Below, in pieces: positions 15,385 through 27,861 of a DNA stretch of 64,000 bases. Positions within the stretch are counted from its first letter, which is position 1. The number at the start of each line of letters is the position of its first letter. The translations under genes were made by a program, and so were the position numbers. The notes under the pieces were generated by a model. It saw only the letters and a list, made by a program, of their open reading frames with translations, searched no databases and was not told the origin of the DNA. The stretch is from Mannheimia granulomatis (GTDB lineage: Bacteria > Pseudomonadota > Gammaproteobacteria > Enterobacterales > Pasteurellaceae), in contig NZ_CP016614.1 in NCBI RefSeq assembly GCF_013377255.1, forward strand, positions 1,930,501 through 1,994,500. The letters are read 5' to 3'.

Positions 15385-15837
15385 TTATTTATGCTTTTTT
15401 ACCGTCGGTAAACTGCCCGCACGCCAGCCTGCCATACCTTCTTTTAACACGTACACCTTGTTAAAACCTTGTTTAGCAATAATGTTTGCTAAGCCTGCAG
15501 AACTTAACCCATTGGTATCAACAAAAATAACCGGACGATCTTTATATTTTTCGATCTGATGGATTTTATTAGCCTTCAGATCTGAAGGTAAGATGTGAAT
15601 ACTATCAATGATATGCCCCATACGGAATTCTTCATCCGAACGGACATCAATCACAACACCACCTTCTTTATTAATTAATTGCGTTGCCTGTGCATTATCC
15701 ACAATTTTGTATTTGCTGGTAGCAGATTTATAAAAGCTGAAAATTACCGCTCCCAATAAAGCCACCCAAGCAAAAACCATAATCGTATGGTTGGCTACAA
15801 ATAACTGAATCTGCTCTGCAAAAGTAAGTTGTTCCAT
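15385..15837 (-). CDS. yibN: Rhodanese-like membrane protein YibN, no active-site cysteine
   Basis: The 150-residue protein has one N-terminal membrane helix (about 18-38, MVFAWVALLGAVIFSFY) and a single rhodanese domain (about 50-145). The position of the catalytic cysteine loop reads FVDTNGLSSAG and has no cysteine, so sulfurtransferase activity is unlikely. The rhodanese fold may serve in binding instead. First gene of the secB operon, 20 bases upstream of secB. Confidence 0.9.
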   Translation of the reverse strand: MEQLTFAEQIQLFVANHTIMVFAWVALLGAVIFSFYKSATSKYKIVDNAQATQLINKEGGVVIDVRSDEEFRMGHIIDSIHILPSDLKANKIHQIEKYKDRPVIFVDTNGLSSAGLANIIAKQGFNKVYVLKEGMAGWRAGSLPTVKKHK

Positions 15838-15998
15838 CGCTGAATTTCCTCAAAATTAACATAAATAAGCGGTCGTTTTCCATTAAAATTTTGCAAATAC
15901 CGATTCTGTAAGAAGAACCTTAATCGGTAAATTTTTACTAAAAAGTAACCGCTTGTAAGTAATAAAAGGTGAGCTTTTGCCCACCTTAACTAAGGAAA

Positions 15999-17297
15999 TT
16001 ATTGTGCCTGTTGTGTCATTACATCATCGAATGACATTGTTTTTTCAGTTACTTTCGCTTTTGCTAATACAGCATCAACCGCTTGTTCTTCTAATACCAC
16101 GTTACGGATATTTTCTGTTAATTGACGGTTTTTCGCATAATGTGCTACCACTTCTGCCGGCTGCTCATAAGCTGATGCAATATCTGCGATCATATCTTCA
16201 ACACGTTTTTCATCTACTTTTAATTCATTAGATGCAATAACTGAAGAAAGTAATAAACCTACTTGCACACGGCGTTTCGCTTCTGCTTCAAATAATTCAG
16301 CCGGTAATTGAGCTGCCATTTCAGGTTTACCGCCAAAGCGTTGAACAGCTTGCTGACGTAACACATTTACTTCTTCTTCCACTGCAGCTGCTGGTACTTC
16401 AACATCATTTTGTGCAATTAAACCGTTGATCACTTGTGCTTTAACACGAGAAGTTACTGCGTTTCTTAATTCACGTTGCATATTTTTCTTGATTTCTGCA
16501 CGTAATTCTTCAACTGATTTTGCGTTACCGAATTTTTTCACAAACTCTTCTGTTAATTCAGGTAATACCATATCTTCTACTTTTTTCAAGGTGATAGCAA
16601 ATTTAGCTGCTTTACCTTTTAAGTTTTCAGCGTGATACTCTTCCGGGAAAGTCACATCAATATCAAATTGTTCACCTGCTTTGCGGCCTACAATACCATC
16701 TTCAAAACCTGGAATCATACGACCTTGTCCCATAAATAATACGAAGTCAGATGCTTTACCGCCTTCAAACTCTTCGCCATCTACAGAACCAACGAAATCG
16801 ATTGTTACACGTGCATCTGCTTTTGCTGCCTCTGCTGTTTCTGCCCAAGTAGCTTGCTGTTTACGTAACACATCAACCATTTTATCTAAATCAGCATCTG
16901 TGATTTCAACAACTGGCTTTTCAACTTCAATATTCTCTAAACCTTTTAATTCCACTTCTGGGAACACTTCAAAGGTTGCAGTGAAGCTGAAATCTTGACC
17001 CGGTTGATAGTTGTCCGGGGTGAATGTTGGACGACCCGTAAGATTGATTTTTTCCGCAATCACTGCTTCAAAGAATGCACGTTGCATTTCTTCAGATAAT
17101 ACATCCTGACGAGCTGCGATACCGAAACGTTGTTCAATGATTGAGTGTGGCACTTTACCTTTACGGAAACCATCTACACGAGCATTTTTCGCATAGCCTT
17201 TTAATTGTTCTTTGTATGCTGCTTCGATTTTGTCAGCTGGTACGTTAATTGTTACGCGGCGTTGTAAGCCTTCTAATGTTTCAATTGAAAATGACAT
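15999..17297 (-). CDS. tig: Trigger factor
   Basis: This ribosome-bound chaperone and peptidyl-prolyl isomerase has 432 residues, the family length. It has an N-terminal ribosome-binding domain with the signature GFRKGKVP (about 44-51), a middle FKBP-type domain (about 160-245, [17 protein letters not shown]) and a C-terminal chaperone domain. It is a single-gene unit. The 312-base gap to tuf holds its promoter region, an imperfect uptake-signal pair (about 17450-17490) and the tuf terminator, with no further gene seen. Confidence 0.97.
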   Translation of the reverse strand: MSFSIETLEGLQRRVTINVPADKIEAAYKEQLKGYAKNARVDGFRKGKVPHSIIEQRFGIAARQDVLSEEMQRAFFEAVIAEKINLTGRPTFTPDNYQPGQDFSFTATFEVFPEVELKGLENIEVEKPVVEITDADLDKMVDVLRKQQATWAETAEAAKADARVTIDFVGSVDGEEFEGGKASDFVLFMGQGRMIPGFEDGIVGRKAGEQFDIDVTFPEEYHAENLKGKAAKFAITLKKVEDMVLPELTEEFVKKFGNAKSVEELRAEIKKNMQRELRNAVTSRVKAQVINGLIAQNDVEVPAAAVEEEVNVLRQQAVQRFGGKPEMAAQLPAELFEAEAKRRVQVGLLLSSVIASNELKVDEKRVEDMIADIASAYEQPAEVVAHYAKNRQLTENIRNVVLEEQAVDAVLAKAKVTEKTMSFDDVMTQQAQ

Positions 17298-17534
17298 TCT
17301 TAAACCTCGGTTTAGGGATATAAAAAAGATACATAAATAGACGGCTATTGTAGCGTTCTATCGATAAACTGTCGAGCAGAAACTCATTGCTAGAGAGGCT
17401 AAATCACAGAAAACCTCTTCGTTTCACAAAACATACCTAAAATCTAACCGCCTGCATACGCCTACCTCATTGCAAGCGGTCTTTTTTGGTCACCATTTTG
17501 CAAATTGAGACTTTGTACTATCCATTTGAAGCAA

Positions 17535-17567
17535 TAAAAAAGAGGCATATCTTTCGATATACCTCTC
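17535..17567 (-). terminator. Terminator of the str operon after tuf
   Basis: Read on the minus strand: AGAGGTATATC-GAAA-GATATGCCTCT followed by TTTTTT, about 40 bases after the tuf stop. Confidence 0.88.
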
Positions 17568-17609
17568 TTTCGCTTTGTTCGCTTATCTCAAATATAAACT
17601 TTCGCTTAA

Positions 17610-18806
<1,197 letters not shown>

Positions 18807-18851
18807 CTAAAAAATGAGCCACAGCCCTATTGCTATGGCTCAGGTTAAACA

Positions 18852-20954
18852 TTATTTTCTACGAGCTTCAATAATAGCATCAGCAACATTTTTCGGTGCT
18901 TCAGCATATTTTAAAGGTTCCATTGAGTATGATGCACGACCTTGAGTTTGTGAACGTAAGTCTGTTGCATAACCAAACATCTCTGAAAGTGGAACTTCAG
19001 CATTGATTTTAACAACGAACTCGTTCGCTTCTTGACCGTTAACCATTGCACGACGACGGCTTAAGTCACCGATTACATCACCAACATAATCCGGTGGAGT
19101 TTCCACTTCTACTTTCATGATTGGCTCAAGTAATACTGGGCTTGCTTTCGCGAATGCTGCTTTAAATGCTAATGATGCAGCAAGTTTAAACGCAAGTTCA
19201 GATGAGTCAACATCGTGGTATGAACCGAAGTGTAAACGGACACCTAAATCAACTACCGGGTAACCCGCTAATGGACCAGATTTAAGTTGTTCTTGGATAC
19301 CTTTATCAACCGCAGGGATATATTCGCCAGGGATTACACCACCTTTGATTTCGTTTACGAACTCATAGCCAGGACCTTCTGGGTCTAATGGGTATAAGTC
19401 GATAACAACGTGACCGTACTGACCACGACCACCAGATTGTTTTGCGTGTTTACCTTCCACATCGTTAACACGTGTGCGGATAGTTTCACGGTAAGATACT
19501 TGTGGTTTACCGATGTTCGCTTCCACTTTGAATTCACGTTTCATACGGTCAACGATGATGTCTAAGTGTAATTCACCCATACCTGAGATAATGGTTTCGC
19601 CAGACTCTTCATCAGTGTGAACACGGAATGACGGGTCTTCTTGTGCTAAACGACCTAATGCTAAGCCCATTTTCTCTTGGTCAGCTTTAGTTTTTGGCTC
19701 AACTGCAACAGAGATTACCGGCTCAGGGAATTCCATACGCTCAAGGATGATTGGTGCGTCTAATGCACATAATGTATCACCAGTACCTACATCTTTTAAG
19801 CCGATTGCAGCAGCGATGTCGCCCGCACGAACTTCTTTGATCTCTTCACGTTTGTTTGCGTGCATCTGTACAATACGACCAAAACGTTCACGTTTTTGTT
19901 TTACAGAGTTGTAAACAGTATCACCAGAATTAATTACACCTGAGTACACACGGAAGAAAGTTAAGTTACCTACGAATGGGTCAGTTGCAATTTTGAATGC
20001 TAATGAAGCAAATGGCTCATCATCACTTGCATGACGCTCACCTTCGGTTTCATCTTCATTAATACCTTTAATTGCTGGGATATCTGTTGGTGCCGGTAAG
20101 TAATCAATTACCGCATCAAGCATTGCTTGAACACCTTTATTTTTGAATGCAGAACCACAGCATACAGGAATTACTTCACCTGCTAATACACGTTGACGTA
20201 ACGCAGCTTTGATTTCATCTTCTGTTAATTCTTCACCAGAGAAGAATTTTTCCATTAATTCTTCTGATGCTTCAGCTGCAGCTTCAACTAACATTGCACG
20301 ATGCTCTTCACATGCTTCTAACATATCCGCAGGAACGTCTTCATAAGTGAAAGTCATACCTTGGTCAGCTTCGTTCCAGTTGATTGCTTTCATTTTAATT
20401 AAGTCAACAACACCTTTGAAGCTATCTTCAGCACCGATTGGAAGTTGTAATGCAACTGAATTACCACCTAAACGCGTTTTGATTTGTTCAACAACACGTA
20501 GGAAGTTAGCACCAGTACGGTCCATTTTATTTACGAACGCAATACGTGGTACTTTATATTTGTTAGCTTGACGCCATACAGTTTCAGATTGTGGTTGAAC
20601 ACCACCTACTGCACAGTAAACCATTACCGCACCGTCAAGAACACGCATTGAACGCTCTACTTCGATAGTAAAGTCAACGTGTCCCGGAGTATCGATAACG
20701 TTAATACGGTGTTGTGGGTATTGTTGAGACATACCAGACCAGAACGCAGTTGTTGCAGCAGAAGTAATTGTGATACCACGCTCTTGCTCTTGTTCCATCC
20801 AGTCCATTGTTGCAGCACCATCATGAACTTCACCGATCTTATGGCTTACACCTGTATAGAAAAGGATACGTTCAGAGGTCGTTGTTTTACCCGCGTCGAT
20901 ATGCGCACTAATACCGATATTACGGTATCTTTCAATAGGGGTTTGACGAGCCAT
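18852..20954 (-). CDS. fusA: Elongation factor G
   Basis: EF-G drives translocation. The 700-residue protein has the G domain ([32 protein letters not shown]), followed by domains II-V ending in [13 protein letters not shown]. Third gene of rpsL-rpsG-fusA-tuf. Confidence 0.98.
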   Translation of the reverse strand: MARQTPIERYRNIGISAHIDAGKTTTSERILFYTGVSHKIGEVHDGAATMDWMEQEQERGITITSAATTAFWSGMSQQYPQHRINVIDTPGHVDFTIEVERSMRVLDGAVMVYCAVGGVQPQSETVWRQANKYKVPRIAFVNKMDRTGANFLRVVEQIKTRLGGNSVALQLPIGAEDSFKGVVDLIKMKAINWNEADQGMTFTYEDVPADMLEACEEHRAMLVEAAAEASEELMEKFFSGEELTEDEIKAALRQRVLAGEVIPVCCGSAFKNKGVQAMLDAVIDYLPAPTDIPAIKGINEDETEGERHASDDEPFASLAFKIATDPFVGNLTFFRVYSGVINSGDTVYNSVKQKRERFGRIVQMHANKREEIKEVRAGDIAAAIGLKDVGTGDTLCALDAPIILERMEFPEPVISVAVEPKTKADQEKMGLALGRLAQEDPSFRVHTDEESGETIISGMGELHLDIIVDRMKREFKVEANIGKPQVSYRETIRTRVNDVEGKHAKQSGGRGQYGHVVIDLYPLDPEGPGYEFVNEIKGGVIPGEYIPAVDKGIQEQLKSGPLAGYPVVDLGVRLHFGSYHDVDSSELAFKLAASLAFKAAFAKASPVLLEPIMKVEVETPPDYVGDVIGDLSRRRAMVNGQEANEFVVKINAEVPLSEMFGYATDLRSQTQGRASYSMEPLKYAEAPKNVADAIIEARRK

Positions 20955-21050
20955 TTAATTCTTACCTTTTGGTTTTAAATTGAAATTCTTAATAAGGGTA
21001 AGGCTTCACCGCAAACTGAGATGAAGCCTTGAATAAGCTTACTTAAACGA

Positions 21051-21539
<489 letters not shown>

Positions 21540-21651
21540 TTAAATCTTCAGGATATCCAAAACTCATCTAATCTGCCTTAAGGCATATTGACTGGAGTTT
21601 ATGGTTTAAATATTAAAATTTAGACGTTTGGCCTTACTCAACGGAGAACCA

Positions 21652-22119
<468 letters not shown>

Positions 22120-22145
22120 TCAAGCTTCGGCAGATACCGAAGTGA

Positions 22146-23105
22146 TTATTTTCCAATCACTGTTTTTAGTTTTTTCAGTACCTGAGTCGGCAAAATATTA
22201 TCCATTTTATCAGAAGTCAAATAGTGCTGATTTTTACCATAAGCCCCGATTAACTTAGGGTCAGTTGCGCCATATAAAATCACATTAAGTTTATCTAATG
22301 CTGCTGTTAAATGGCTCAACCCTGTATCAACTGAAATTACCGCTTGAGCACCTTCAATTTGCATAGCCAATTCGGTTAAAGTCATTCTCGGTAACACAAT
22401 TACATTCTCTGCCACCGCTGCCAAACGCTCAGCTCGCTCTTTTTCTATTTGATTTCCCCATGGCAAGCGCACTTCTAGCCCTTGCTCTGCCAGAGATTTT
22501 ATTACTTCAGACCAATAAGATTCTTTCCAATGCTTATCTGCTCGGGTTGTAGCATGAATCAGCATAATGTAAGCGGTTATTTTTGTTTGATTTTTTGCAA
22601 AATGCTGAGCAATGGCATAGTCACCCTGATTCTGCACTAGAGGATAAGCTAGGGATTTAGCACAGAGTTTACGGATTCGCTCTACCGCGTGTTGCTGGTA
22701 AGGAATATCAAAAGTTACATCATAGAACAGACTACTTAATCCCTCACGGGCAGACTGTTTATTATAGCCAAATTTTTTACCTTGGGCTTGTCGGGTAACT
22801 AATACTGCACTCTTGATTAAGCCTTGAGCATCAATGACCGCATCATACTGTTCACTTTTCAACTCTTTGATAAAACGCTGCCACTCAAGCCATGTTGAAC
22901 GCTTGCATAAATTTTTCCGCCAACGACGAATCGCAACGGGAATTACCTTTCTCACCGCATAATGCCAAATAGGAATTTCAGCAAAATTTTCTTCAACGAC
23001 CCAATCCACCTGCAAGTTAGGAATCGCTTTTCGCATATCGGTTAGGGCTGGCAGAGTGTGTAGAACATCACCCATTGAGGAGGTTTTTACGATTAGAACT
23101 TTCAT
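22146..23105 (-). CDS. waaC: Lipopolysaccharide heptosyltransferase I
   Basis: WaaC adds the first L-glycero-D-manno-heptose to Kdo-lipid A. The 319 residues from MKVLIVKTSSMGDVLHTLPA fit the E. coli protein closely (DWVVEE, VIPVAIRRWRK), with the GT9 donor-site motif ISVDTGLSHLTAAL. The start at 23105 follows family alignment; the extra upstream codons are not expected. waaF lies upstream, separated by an inverted uptake-signal pair (23118-23164). Confidence 0.94.
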   Translation of the reverse strand: MKVLIVKTSSMGDVLHTLPALTDMRKAIPNLQVDWVVEENFAEIPIWHYAVRKVIPVAIRRWRKNLCKRSTWLEWQRFIKELKSEQYDAVIDAQGLIKSAVLVTRQAQGKKFGYNKQSAREGLSSLFYDVTFDIPYQQHAVERIRKLCAKSLAYPLVQNQGDYAIAQHFAKNQTKITAYIMLIHATTRADKHWKESYWSEVIKSLAEQGLEVRLPWGNQIEKERAERLAAVAENVIVLPRMTLTELAMQIEGAQAVISVDTGLSHLTAALDKLNVILYGATDPKLIGAYGKNQHYLTSDKMDNILPTQVLKKLKTVIGK

Positions 23106-23117
23106 AGTTTTAACAGA

Positions 23118-23164
23118 ACAAGCGGTCGTTTTTGACAAAAAATTTGCAAGATTTAACCGCTTGT
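23118..23164. repeat. Inverted Apl uptake-signal pair between waaF and waaC
   Basis: ACAAGCGGT (23118-23126) and ACCGCTTGT (23156-23164) can pair. The pair sits between two same-strand genes, so it could attenuate waaC transcription as well as serve DNA uptake. Confidence 0.6.
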
Positions 23165-23171
23165 ATTGAAT

Positions 23172-24209
23172 TTACGCCAATAATTCGCTCAGTTTTGCCA
23201 TCACCATTTCAGGGCTAAGATCAATTAAACTTTGGTGATAGCCCTCTGCGCCTTCGCCTTTGCGGATTTTGATTAGTCCACCTTCAATCAAACGGATAAT
23301 CACCGCATTGTGAGCTAAAGGTGGCGTATATTGCGGGCTAGTTGGGCCGTAGAGAGCAACCAACGGTTTATCCAAGGCGGCAGCAATGTGCATTAAGCCT
23401 GAATCATTACTTACAACGGCTTGGCAGTCAGCAATTAAATCAACCGCTTGGTTGAGATCTGTTTGACCGGCAAGATTGATACAATAACGCTGTAAGTTTT
23501 CAGGTAGGGCTAAACGAATCTGCTCACCTACCTCTTCATCTTTTTTCGAGCCGAATAAACGCACCGAATAGCCTTGGTTAATCAATACTCTGGCAAGTTC
23601 AGCATAATGATAATGTGGCCAACGCTTCGCCGGTCCAAACTCTGCTCCGGGGCAGAAGCCAATAGCGGGACGCTCTTGTGCATAAGCAAACTGCTTTTCA
23701 AATTTCGCTTTGGTTTGAGCAATTTGCTGCAAATCCGTTTTAAGGTAAGGGTAAGCAATCGGCAACTGATCTGCATTCGGAATAGTGCCTTGTTCAAAAG
23801 CGAGTGCTACATAACGTTGCACCATCATCGGATAATCATTTTTATTGCTACGTAGATCATTTAACAAGAAATAGCGACTTTCCCCTTTCCAGCCGCGACG
23901 TTTAGCAATTTTGGCAAATAACGGAATAAAAGCTGACTTTAATGAATTAGGCAATATAATTGCCATATCATATTGATTTCTAAGCTTTTTTCCAATTTGG
24001 TAACGTTCACATAAACGAAAAGCCCCATGCCCAATTGGCATAGAAATAGCTTTACGAACTTCCGGCATACGGCTTAATAGCGGGCGACACCAATCCGGTG
24101 CCATAACATCTATCTGACAACCCGGGTATTGAACTTTCAACTGTTGATACAGTGAATGGGACATCATCATATCCCCGACCCAAGAAGGCCCTATCACTAA
24201 AATATTCAT
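23172..24209 (-). CDS. waaF: Lipopolysaccharide heptosyltransferase II
   Basis: WaaF adds the second core heptose. The 345 residues from MNILVIGPSWVGDMMMSHSL include the GT9 signature VVSNDSGLMHIAAAL and the E. coli-like DVMAPDWCRPLLSRMPEV block. ATG 24209 is chosen over the TTG two codons upstream. It acts just before or after waaC in the same inner-core pathway, on the cytoplasmic side of the membrane. Confidence 0.94.
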   Translation of the reverse strand: MNILVIGPSWVGDMMMSHSLYQQLKVQYPGCQIDVMAPDWCRPLLSRMPEVRKAISMPIGHGAFRLCERYQIGKKLRNQYDMAIILPNSLKSAFIPLFAKIAKRRGWKGESRYFLLNDLRSNKNDYPMMVQRYVALAFEQGTIPNADQLPIAYPYLKTDLQQIAQTKAKFEKQFAYAQERPAIGFCPGAEFGPAKRWPHYHYAELARVLINQGYSVRLFGSKKDEEVGEQIRLALPENLQRYCINLAGQTDLNQAVDLIADCQAVVSNDSGLMHIAAALDKPLVALYGPTSPQYTPPLAHNAVIIRLIEGGLIKIRKGEGAEGYHQSLIDLSPEMVMAKLSELLA

Positions 24210-24240
24210 TTGCAAAATTCTCTGAAAATCTTACCGCTTG

Positions 24241-24657
24241 CTATTGTTTAACACAATTTGCTGCTAATGTTTTTTTGGTATTGTTATACAAAAAAGCTTT
24301 GCCATCACGTGTTTCATGCCATGTCCAGCGGATATTAGTATATTTTTTACCGTTTTTGGTGACTGCTGCAGAAAGTTGGTGCGATATGCCTTGAAAACTG
24401 ACCGTTACCATTTCTTTTTTTGTGAAATTGCTCGTTTTGTTCTGGCGTTCAACTTCTACTTTTTTATCATTTTTACAACGATAGATCACAACTTCAGAGG
24501 CCTGCCCGATCTGGGTAGTCACTGTTTGCATCGGCTCTTTAACTCTCTGCGCCTGATGAATCTGCTCCACAGGTGTTACCGCAGGAGTACAAGCACCAGT
24601 TAATATTGCCACTGCCACTAACCCAATAAGTTTATGTTGTTTTAGAAATAAATTCAT
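24241..24657 (-). CDS. MliC-like lipoprotein (lysozyme-inhibitor family), in the oapB position
   Basis: The 138-residue protein has a lipoprotein signal with lipobox LTGAC (C23) and a C-terminal MliC-type beta-barrel (VVIYRCKNDKKVEVERQNK ... NIRWTWHETRDGKAFLYNN ... NCVKQ) with a probable Cys60-Cys136 disulfide. MliC proteins inhibit C-type lysozyme in the outer membrane. It lies directly downstream of oapA, where Haemophilus has oapB, so it may be the OapB counterpart. A terminator separates the two genes. Confidence 0.75.
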   Translation of the reverse strand: MNLFLKQHKLIGLVAVAILTGACTPAVTPVEQIHQAQRVKEPMQTVTTQIGQASEVVIYRCKNDKKVEVERQNKTSNFTKKEMVTVSFQGISHQLSAAVTKNGKKYTNIRWTWHETRDGKAFLYNNTKKTLAANCVKQ

Positions 24658-24671
24658 CTGTACTCCTTTTT

Positions 24672-24703
24672 CAAAAAAAAGAGCAACGTTTGTAGCGTTG
24701 CTC
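24672..24703 (-). terminator. Terminator of oapA
   Basis: On the minus strand GAGCAACG and CGTTGCTC form a hairpin followed by a run of eight T, 10 bases after the oapA stop. Confidence 0.88.
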
Positions 24704-24713
24704 TCTATTTATT

Positions 24714-26000
24714 TTATTTAAAAGTATAGCTACCATTTGATTGACGTGTAAATTTACCTCCAGAGCCGATGCTCATTTCAACTACACGGTTATTTTTATC
24801 TAAACGCACAGTTACACGTTCACCTACTTTTAAATTACTTACGACATTGTTCACTTTACTCATAGCATTCACGTCTGAGATATTTAAATTATTATCACGG
24901 AACACCTGCATTAATGATACCCCTTTTGGCACAGTCATCGTTTTAGTTGCCATAGATGAAACTGTAGCTTTCTCAACTTCTGCTTTTAATGGCGCTTTTT
25001 CAGTTGCAGACTTAGGAGCTACTTTAGCAACCTCTTTCTGTAGTTGAGTCGTTACACGTTCAGCTTTAGGCTGAGTTTTAGGCTGTGATTTTGTTTCAGG
25101 CTGATAAACTACACTCCCCTGCGTTTGAGGTTTAACAACAGGCTGAGTTACAACAGGTTTATTTTCAACTGGTTTTGCCGCAACAGGTGGCTCAGTAACA
25201 GATTGAGTCTGAGTATTAACTGTTTGCTCACTTTGTGCCGGAGTTGAAGATTGAGGCTCATTCACATTTTGCTGGGTTTGTAGCGCAGCTTGTTCTTGTT
25301 CCTGCAACTGTTTCGCTGCGGCCTCTTGTTCAGCTCGAGCCTGTTCTTCCGCACGTTTTGCTTCTGCTTCATCCACGGGGCGGAACTCAATCGGTAAGCT
25401 ACTACCTTGCTGAGATTGCAGTTCTTCTACTGTTTCAGGTGTACTTGGTTTTAATAAAAAGAAAAGAACCAATAATGCCAATGCTAATAACGCTACCAAT
25501 AATAAACGACGTGTTTTTGCAGGCATTTTCGCTTTAAGCATACTGTCTGTTTTCACCGTTGCAGCCGTTGCTGCTGCAGCCACTGATGCTCCTGCTGCTG
25601 TCGCTGTAACATTTGGAATAACACGTTCAGTAGTAAAGCCCTCGTTAATAGGTTTCACCACAATTTCTTCCTCTACTTTTTCATTTAATTCAATACGAGC
25701 TTCACTTGATGTTAAGACCGTTTCTTCTACTTCTGAAGTTACTTGCTCAACTTCCTCTGAAGTTGGCGTAAATTGAAACTCTTTTGCCGATTTTGCCATT
25801 TGTTCAGCTTGCGGCTGTTCAACAGGCTCCGGGCGTTTCATAATCGGCGTGAAGGTATGGCCGGGCGTTTGAGTTGAATGTAAAGAAACATAAGGTTTGT
25901 TACGTTCAGTTGTTGGATTAGATTCTGCTACTGCATTCTCTTCAGTAGGCGTTAAAGGTTCACCGAAAACAGGCTCTTTACGAAAGTTATTTTGTGTCAT
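24714..26000 (-). CDS. oapA: Opacity-associated protein OapA
   Basis: The 428-residue protein has a cytoplasmic acidic N-terminal part, one membrane helix (about 165-185, LLLVALLALALLVLFFLL) and a long Gln/Pro/Thr-rich low-complexity linker (about 190-345). It ends in an OapA/LysM-like domain (VPKGVSLMQVFRDNNLNISDVNAMSKV). In Haemophilus, OapA affects colony opacity and colonisation. The C-terminal domain probably binds peptidoglycan, which fits the LysM-like fold. Linker length may vary among strains. Confidence 0.9.
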   Translation of the reverse strand: MTQNNFRKEPVFGEPLTPTEENAVAESNPTTERNKPYVSLHSTQTPGHTFTPIMKRPEPVEQPQAEQMAKSAKEFQFTPTSEEVEQVTSEVEETVLTSSEARIELNEKVEEEIVVKPINEGFTTERVIPNVTATAAGASVAAAATAATVKTDSMLKAKMPAKTRRLLLVALLALALLVLFFLLKPSTPETVEELQSQQGSSLPIEFRPVDEAEAKRAEEQARAEQEAAAKQLQEQEQAALQTQQNVNEPQSSTPAQSEQTVNTQTQSVTEPPVAAKPVENKPVVTQPVVKPQTQGSVVYQPETKSQPKTQPKAERVTTQLQKEVAKVAPKSATEKAPLKAEVEKATVSSMATKTMTVPKGVSLMQVFRDNNLNISDVNAMSKVNNVVSNLKVGERVTVRLDKNNRVVEMSIGSGGKFTRQSNGSYTFK

Positions 26001-26195
26001 GTTAATTCCAAATAGAGTTAATTAATTCAAGCTAAATAAAAATGTTACTATTTTAAAGCATTTAAAACAATTCATCACTTTATTTAAAATAAATTTACGT
26101 AAATAGCGGTCATTTTTTCTTAATTTTTTGCAAATTCTCTCAATCTCACCTTATTTCAGACCAAATGCAAGAGGATAAGTTTATGCTTTTTCTAT

Positions 26196-26217
26196 TTTTT
26201 CGATCCATATCGAAAAA
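26196..26217. promoter_or_regulatory. CRP-S-like competence regulatory site upstream of comE1
   Basis: TTTTTCGAT-CCAT-ATCGAAAAA is a perfect inverted repeat with 9-base arms. It fits the Pasteurellaceae CRP-S pattern (T-rich, CGA-N6-TCG core, Sxy-dependent) rather than the standard TGTGA-N6-TCACA. It lies 80-101 bases before the comE1 ATG. The remaining gap 26001-26296 shows only an uptake signal-like AGCGGTCATTTTTT (26104-26117). Confidence 0.7.
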
Positions 26218-26296
26218 TTTATTTTCTCACGTTGCAGTAAATCTTATTCACTTTTAATCTCTGACTTGAAATTCACTCAACAACAAGGACATAACT

Positions 26297-26641
26297 ATGA
26301 AAAAAATAAAAGCATTTACCTTAAGCTTATTAATCGGTTTATCCAGCCATACTTTCGCCCAAACCCAACCTATCACTAATACGGAACAAACATCGTCTAC
26401 TCAAGCGGTGGAACAAGTTACAAACCAAAGTAAAATCAACCCTAATGCGGTTAACATTAACCTAGCAAGTGCAGCCGAACTACAGGATAAATTAGTTGGT
26501 ATAGGTGAGAAAAAAGCACAGGCGATTGTAGATTACCGTACTAAAAACGGTAATTTTAAAAGTATAGAACAACTCACTGAAGTTTCAGGAATTGGGCAAG
26601 CAACTTTAGAAAAAAATCGCGCTAATATCGTTTTAGAATAA
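26297..26641 (+). CDS. comE1: ComE1/ComEA-like DNA-binding competence protein
   Basis: The 114-residue protein has a Sec signal peptide (about 1-21, cleavage near TFAQ), a Thr/Gln-rich spacer and two helix-hairpin-helix motifs (INLASAAELQDKLVGIGEKKAQAIVDYR and SIEQLTEVSGIGQATLE). ComEA proteins bind incoming DNA in the periplasm and pull it across the outer membrane. The CRP-S-like site upstream places it in the Sxy/CRP competence regulon. Confidence 0.93.
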   Translation: MKKIKAFTLSLLIGLSSHTFAQTQPITNTEQTSSTQAVEQVTNQSKINPNAVNINLASAAELQDKLVGIGEKKAQAIVDYRTKNGNFKSIEQLTEVSGIGQATLEKNRANIVLE

Positions 26642-26651
26642 TAGAAAATAC

Positions 26652-26711
26652 GTTGAAGTGGGTAATCTACAAAGTCCTCTTTTCTGTTTTTTTCTTTGTA
26701 GCCACTTCAAC
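26652..26711. terminator. Long hairpin downstream of comE1
   Basis: GTTGAAGTGG and CCACTTCAAC form the outer stem; CTACAAAG and CTTTGTAG form the inner stem, with a 5-base bulge on one side and a pyrimidine-rich 19-base loop. No T tract follows the stem, although TTTTTTT lies in the loop. Together 18 base pairs can form. It could be an mRNA-stabilising 3' end, a small RNA or a short insertion. Confidence 0.55.
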
Positions 26712-26807
26712 ATTTCTAATTTTTTTATGTATTTTGTATTGTATTTGTTATACTTCGCCCTCATTTAAAAACACAACCAGGTTTTTAATTAAGAGAGGAT
26801 AATCGTA

Positions 26808-27698
26808 ATGCAATTAAAATCATACCCGACTCCAACTTATTTACAAAGAGTAAAAATCGCTCTGCACTATTTACTACCGCAACTTGCTATTACCCGTGCA
26901 GCAGGTTGGTTAGCTGAACAAAAATGGGGAGCAGTCACCCACTTTATCATTAAATTATTTGCTAAACAGTACAACGTAAATTTATCTGAAGCAGCAAAAA
27001 CCGAAGCATCTGATTATTCTACTTTCAATGAATTTTTTATTCGTGAGCTAAAAGAAAATGCTCGCCCAATTAATGCAGATACTAATACGCTTTGCTTACC
27101 TGCAGACGGTAAAGTCAGTGAATCAGGTGATATTTCTAATAATCGCTTATTACAGGCTAAAGGGCATTTCTTTACCTTAGAAACTTTATTAGCCAATGAT
27201 CTAGAAATGGCAGGAAAATTCCAAGACGGTACATTTATTACTACTTATTTATCACCAAGTGATTACCATCGTGTCCATATGCCGTGTGATGCCACATTAC
27301 GCAAAATGATCTACGTGCCGGGCGAATTATTTTCGGTGAATCCGTTTTTAGCCGAACACGTACCAAATCTGTTTGCCCGTAATGAGCGAGTTATCTGCGA
27401 ATTCGATACCGCATTCGGACCAATGGTACAAATTTTAGTGGGTGCAACCGTCACCGCAAGCATGAGTACCGTTTGGGCTGGCGTAATTAACCCTCCTCGT
27501 GCCGATGAAGTCATTGTCTGGAACTACGAAAACGAAGGTGAGAAAGCAATTCATCTGAAAAAAGGTGATGAAATGGGCGCTTTCCGCTTAGGCTCAACTG
27601 TGATTAACCTATTCCCGAAAGGAAAAGTGGCCTTAAAACCTGAATTAACAGCAGGCGCTAAAACCCGAATGGGTGAGGCTTTAGGGCAACTCATCTAA
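26808..27698 (+). CDS. psd: Phosphatidylserine decarboxylase proenzyme
   Basis: Psd makes phosphatidylethanolamine. The 296-residue proenzyme has the self-cleavage motif LGST at residues 261-264. Cutting before S263 gives the pyruvoyl-bearing alpha subunit. The catalytic Asp/His segments (LPADGKVSESG, YLSPSDYHRVHMPCD) are present. Inner-membrane associated. Single gene with its own terminator-like hairpin. Confidence 0.96.
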   Translation: MQLKSYPTPTYLQRVKIALHYLLPQLAITRAAGWLAEQKWGAVTHFIIKLFAKQYNVNLSEAAKTEASDYSTFNEFFIRELKENARPINADTNTLCLPADGKVSESGDISNNRLLQAKGHFFTLETLLANDLEMAGKFQDGTFITTYLSPSDYHRVHMPCDATLRKMIYVPGELFSVNPFLAEHVPNLFARNERVICEFDTAFGPMVQILVGATVTASMSTVWAGVINPPRADEVIVWNYENEGEKAIHLKKGDEMGAFRLGSTVINLFPKGKVALKPELTAGAKTRMGEALGQLI

Positions 27699-27720
27699 TT
27701 AAATCACCAAAATAAAACAC

Positions 27721-27750
27721 AAATCTGCATCTAAATTTAGGTGCAGATTT
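27721..27750 (+). terminator. Hairpin terminator after psd
   Basis: AAATCTGCA and TGCAGATTT plus CTAAATTTAG in the middle form a near-perfect 30-base inverted repeat, 22 bases after psd. The T tract is short (TTTCTT). Confidence 0.65.
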
Positions 27751-27861
27751 CTTATAACAAAATCATCTACCTCATTCCAATAAACTAAAACCCACTATTT
27801 CACTAAGCCTTTTATTTATGTTATCGTGCTAAGGTATTCATTCCATTTTTTAAAAGGATAG

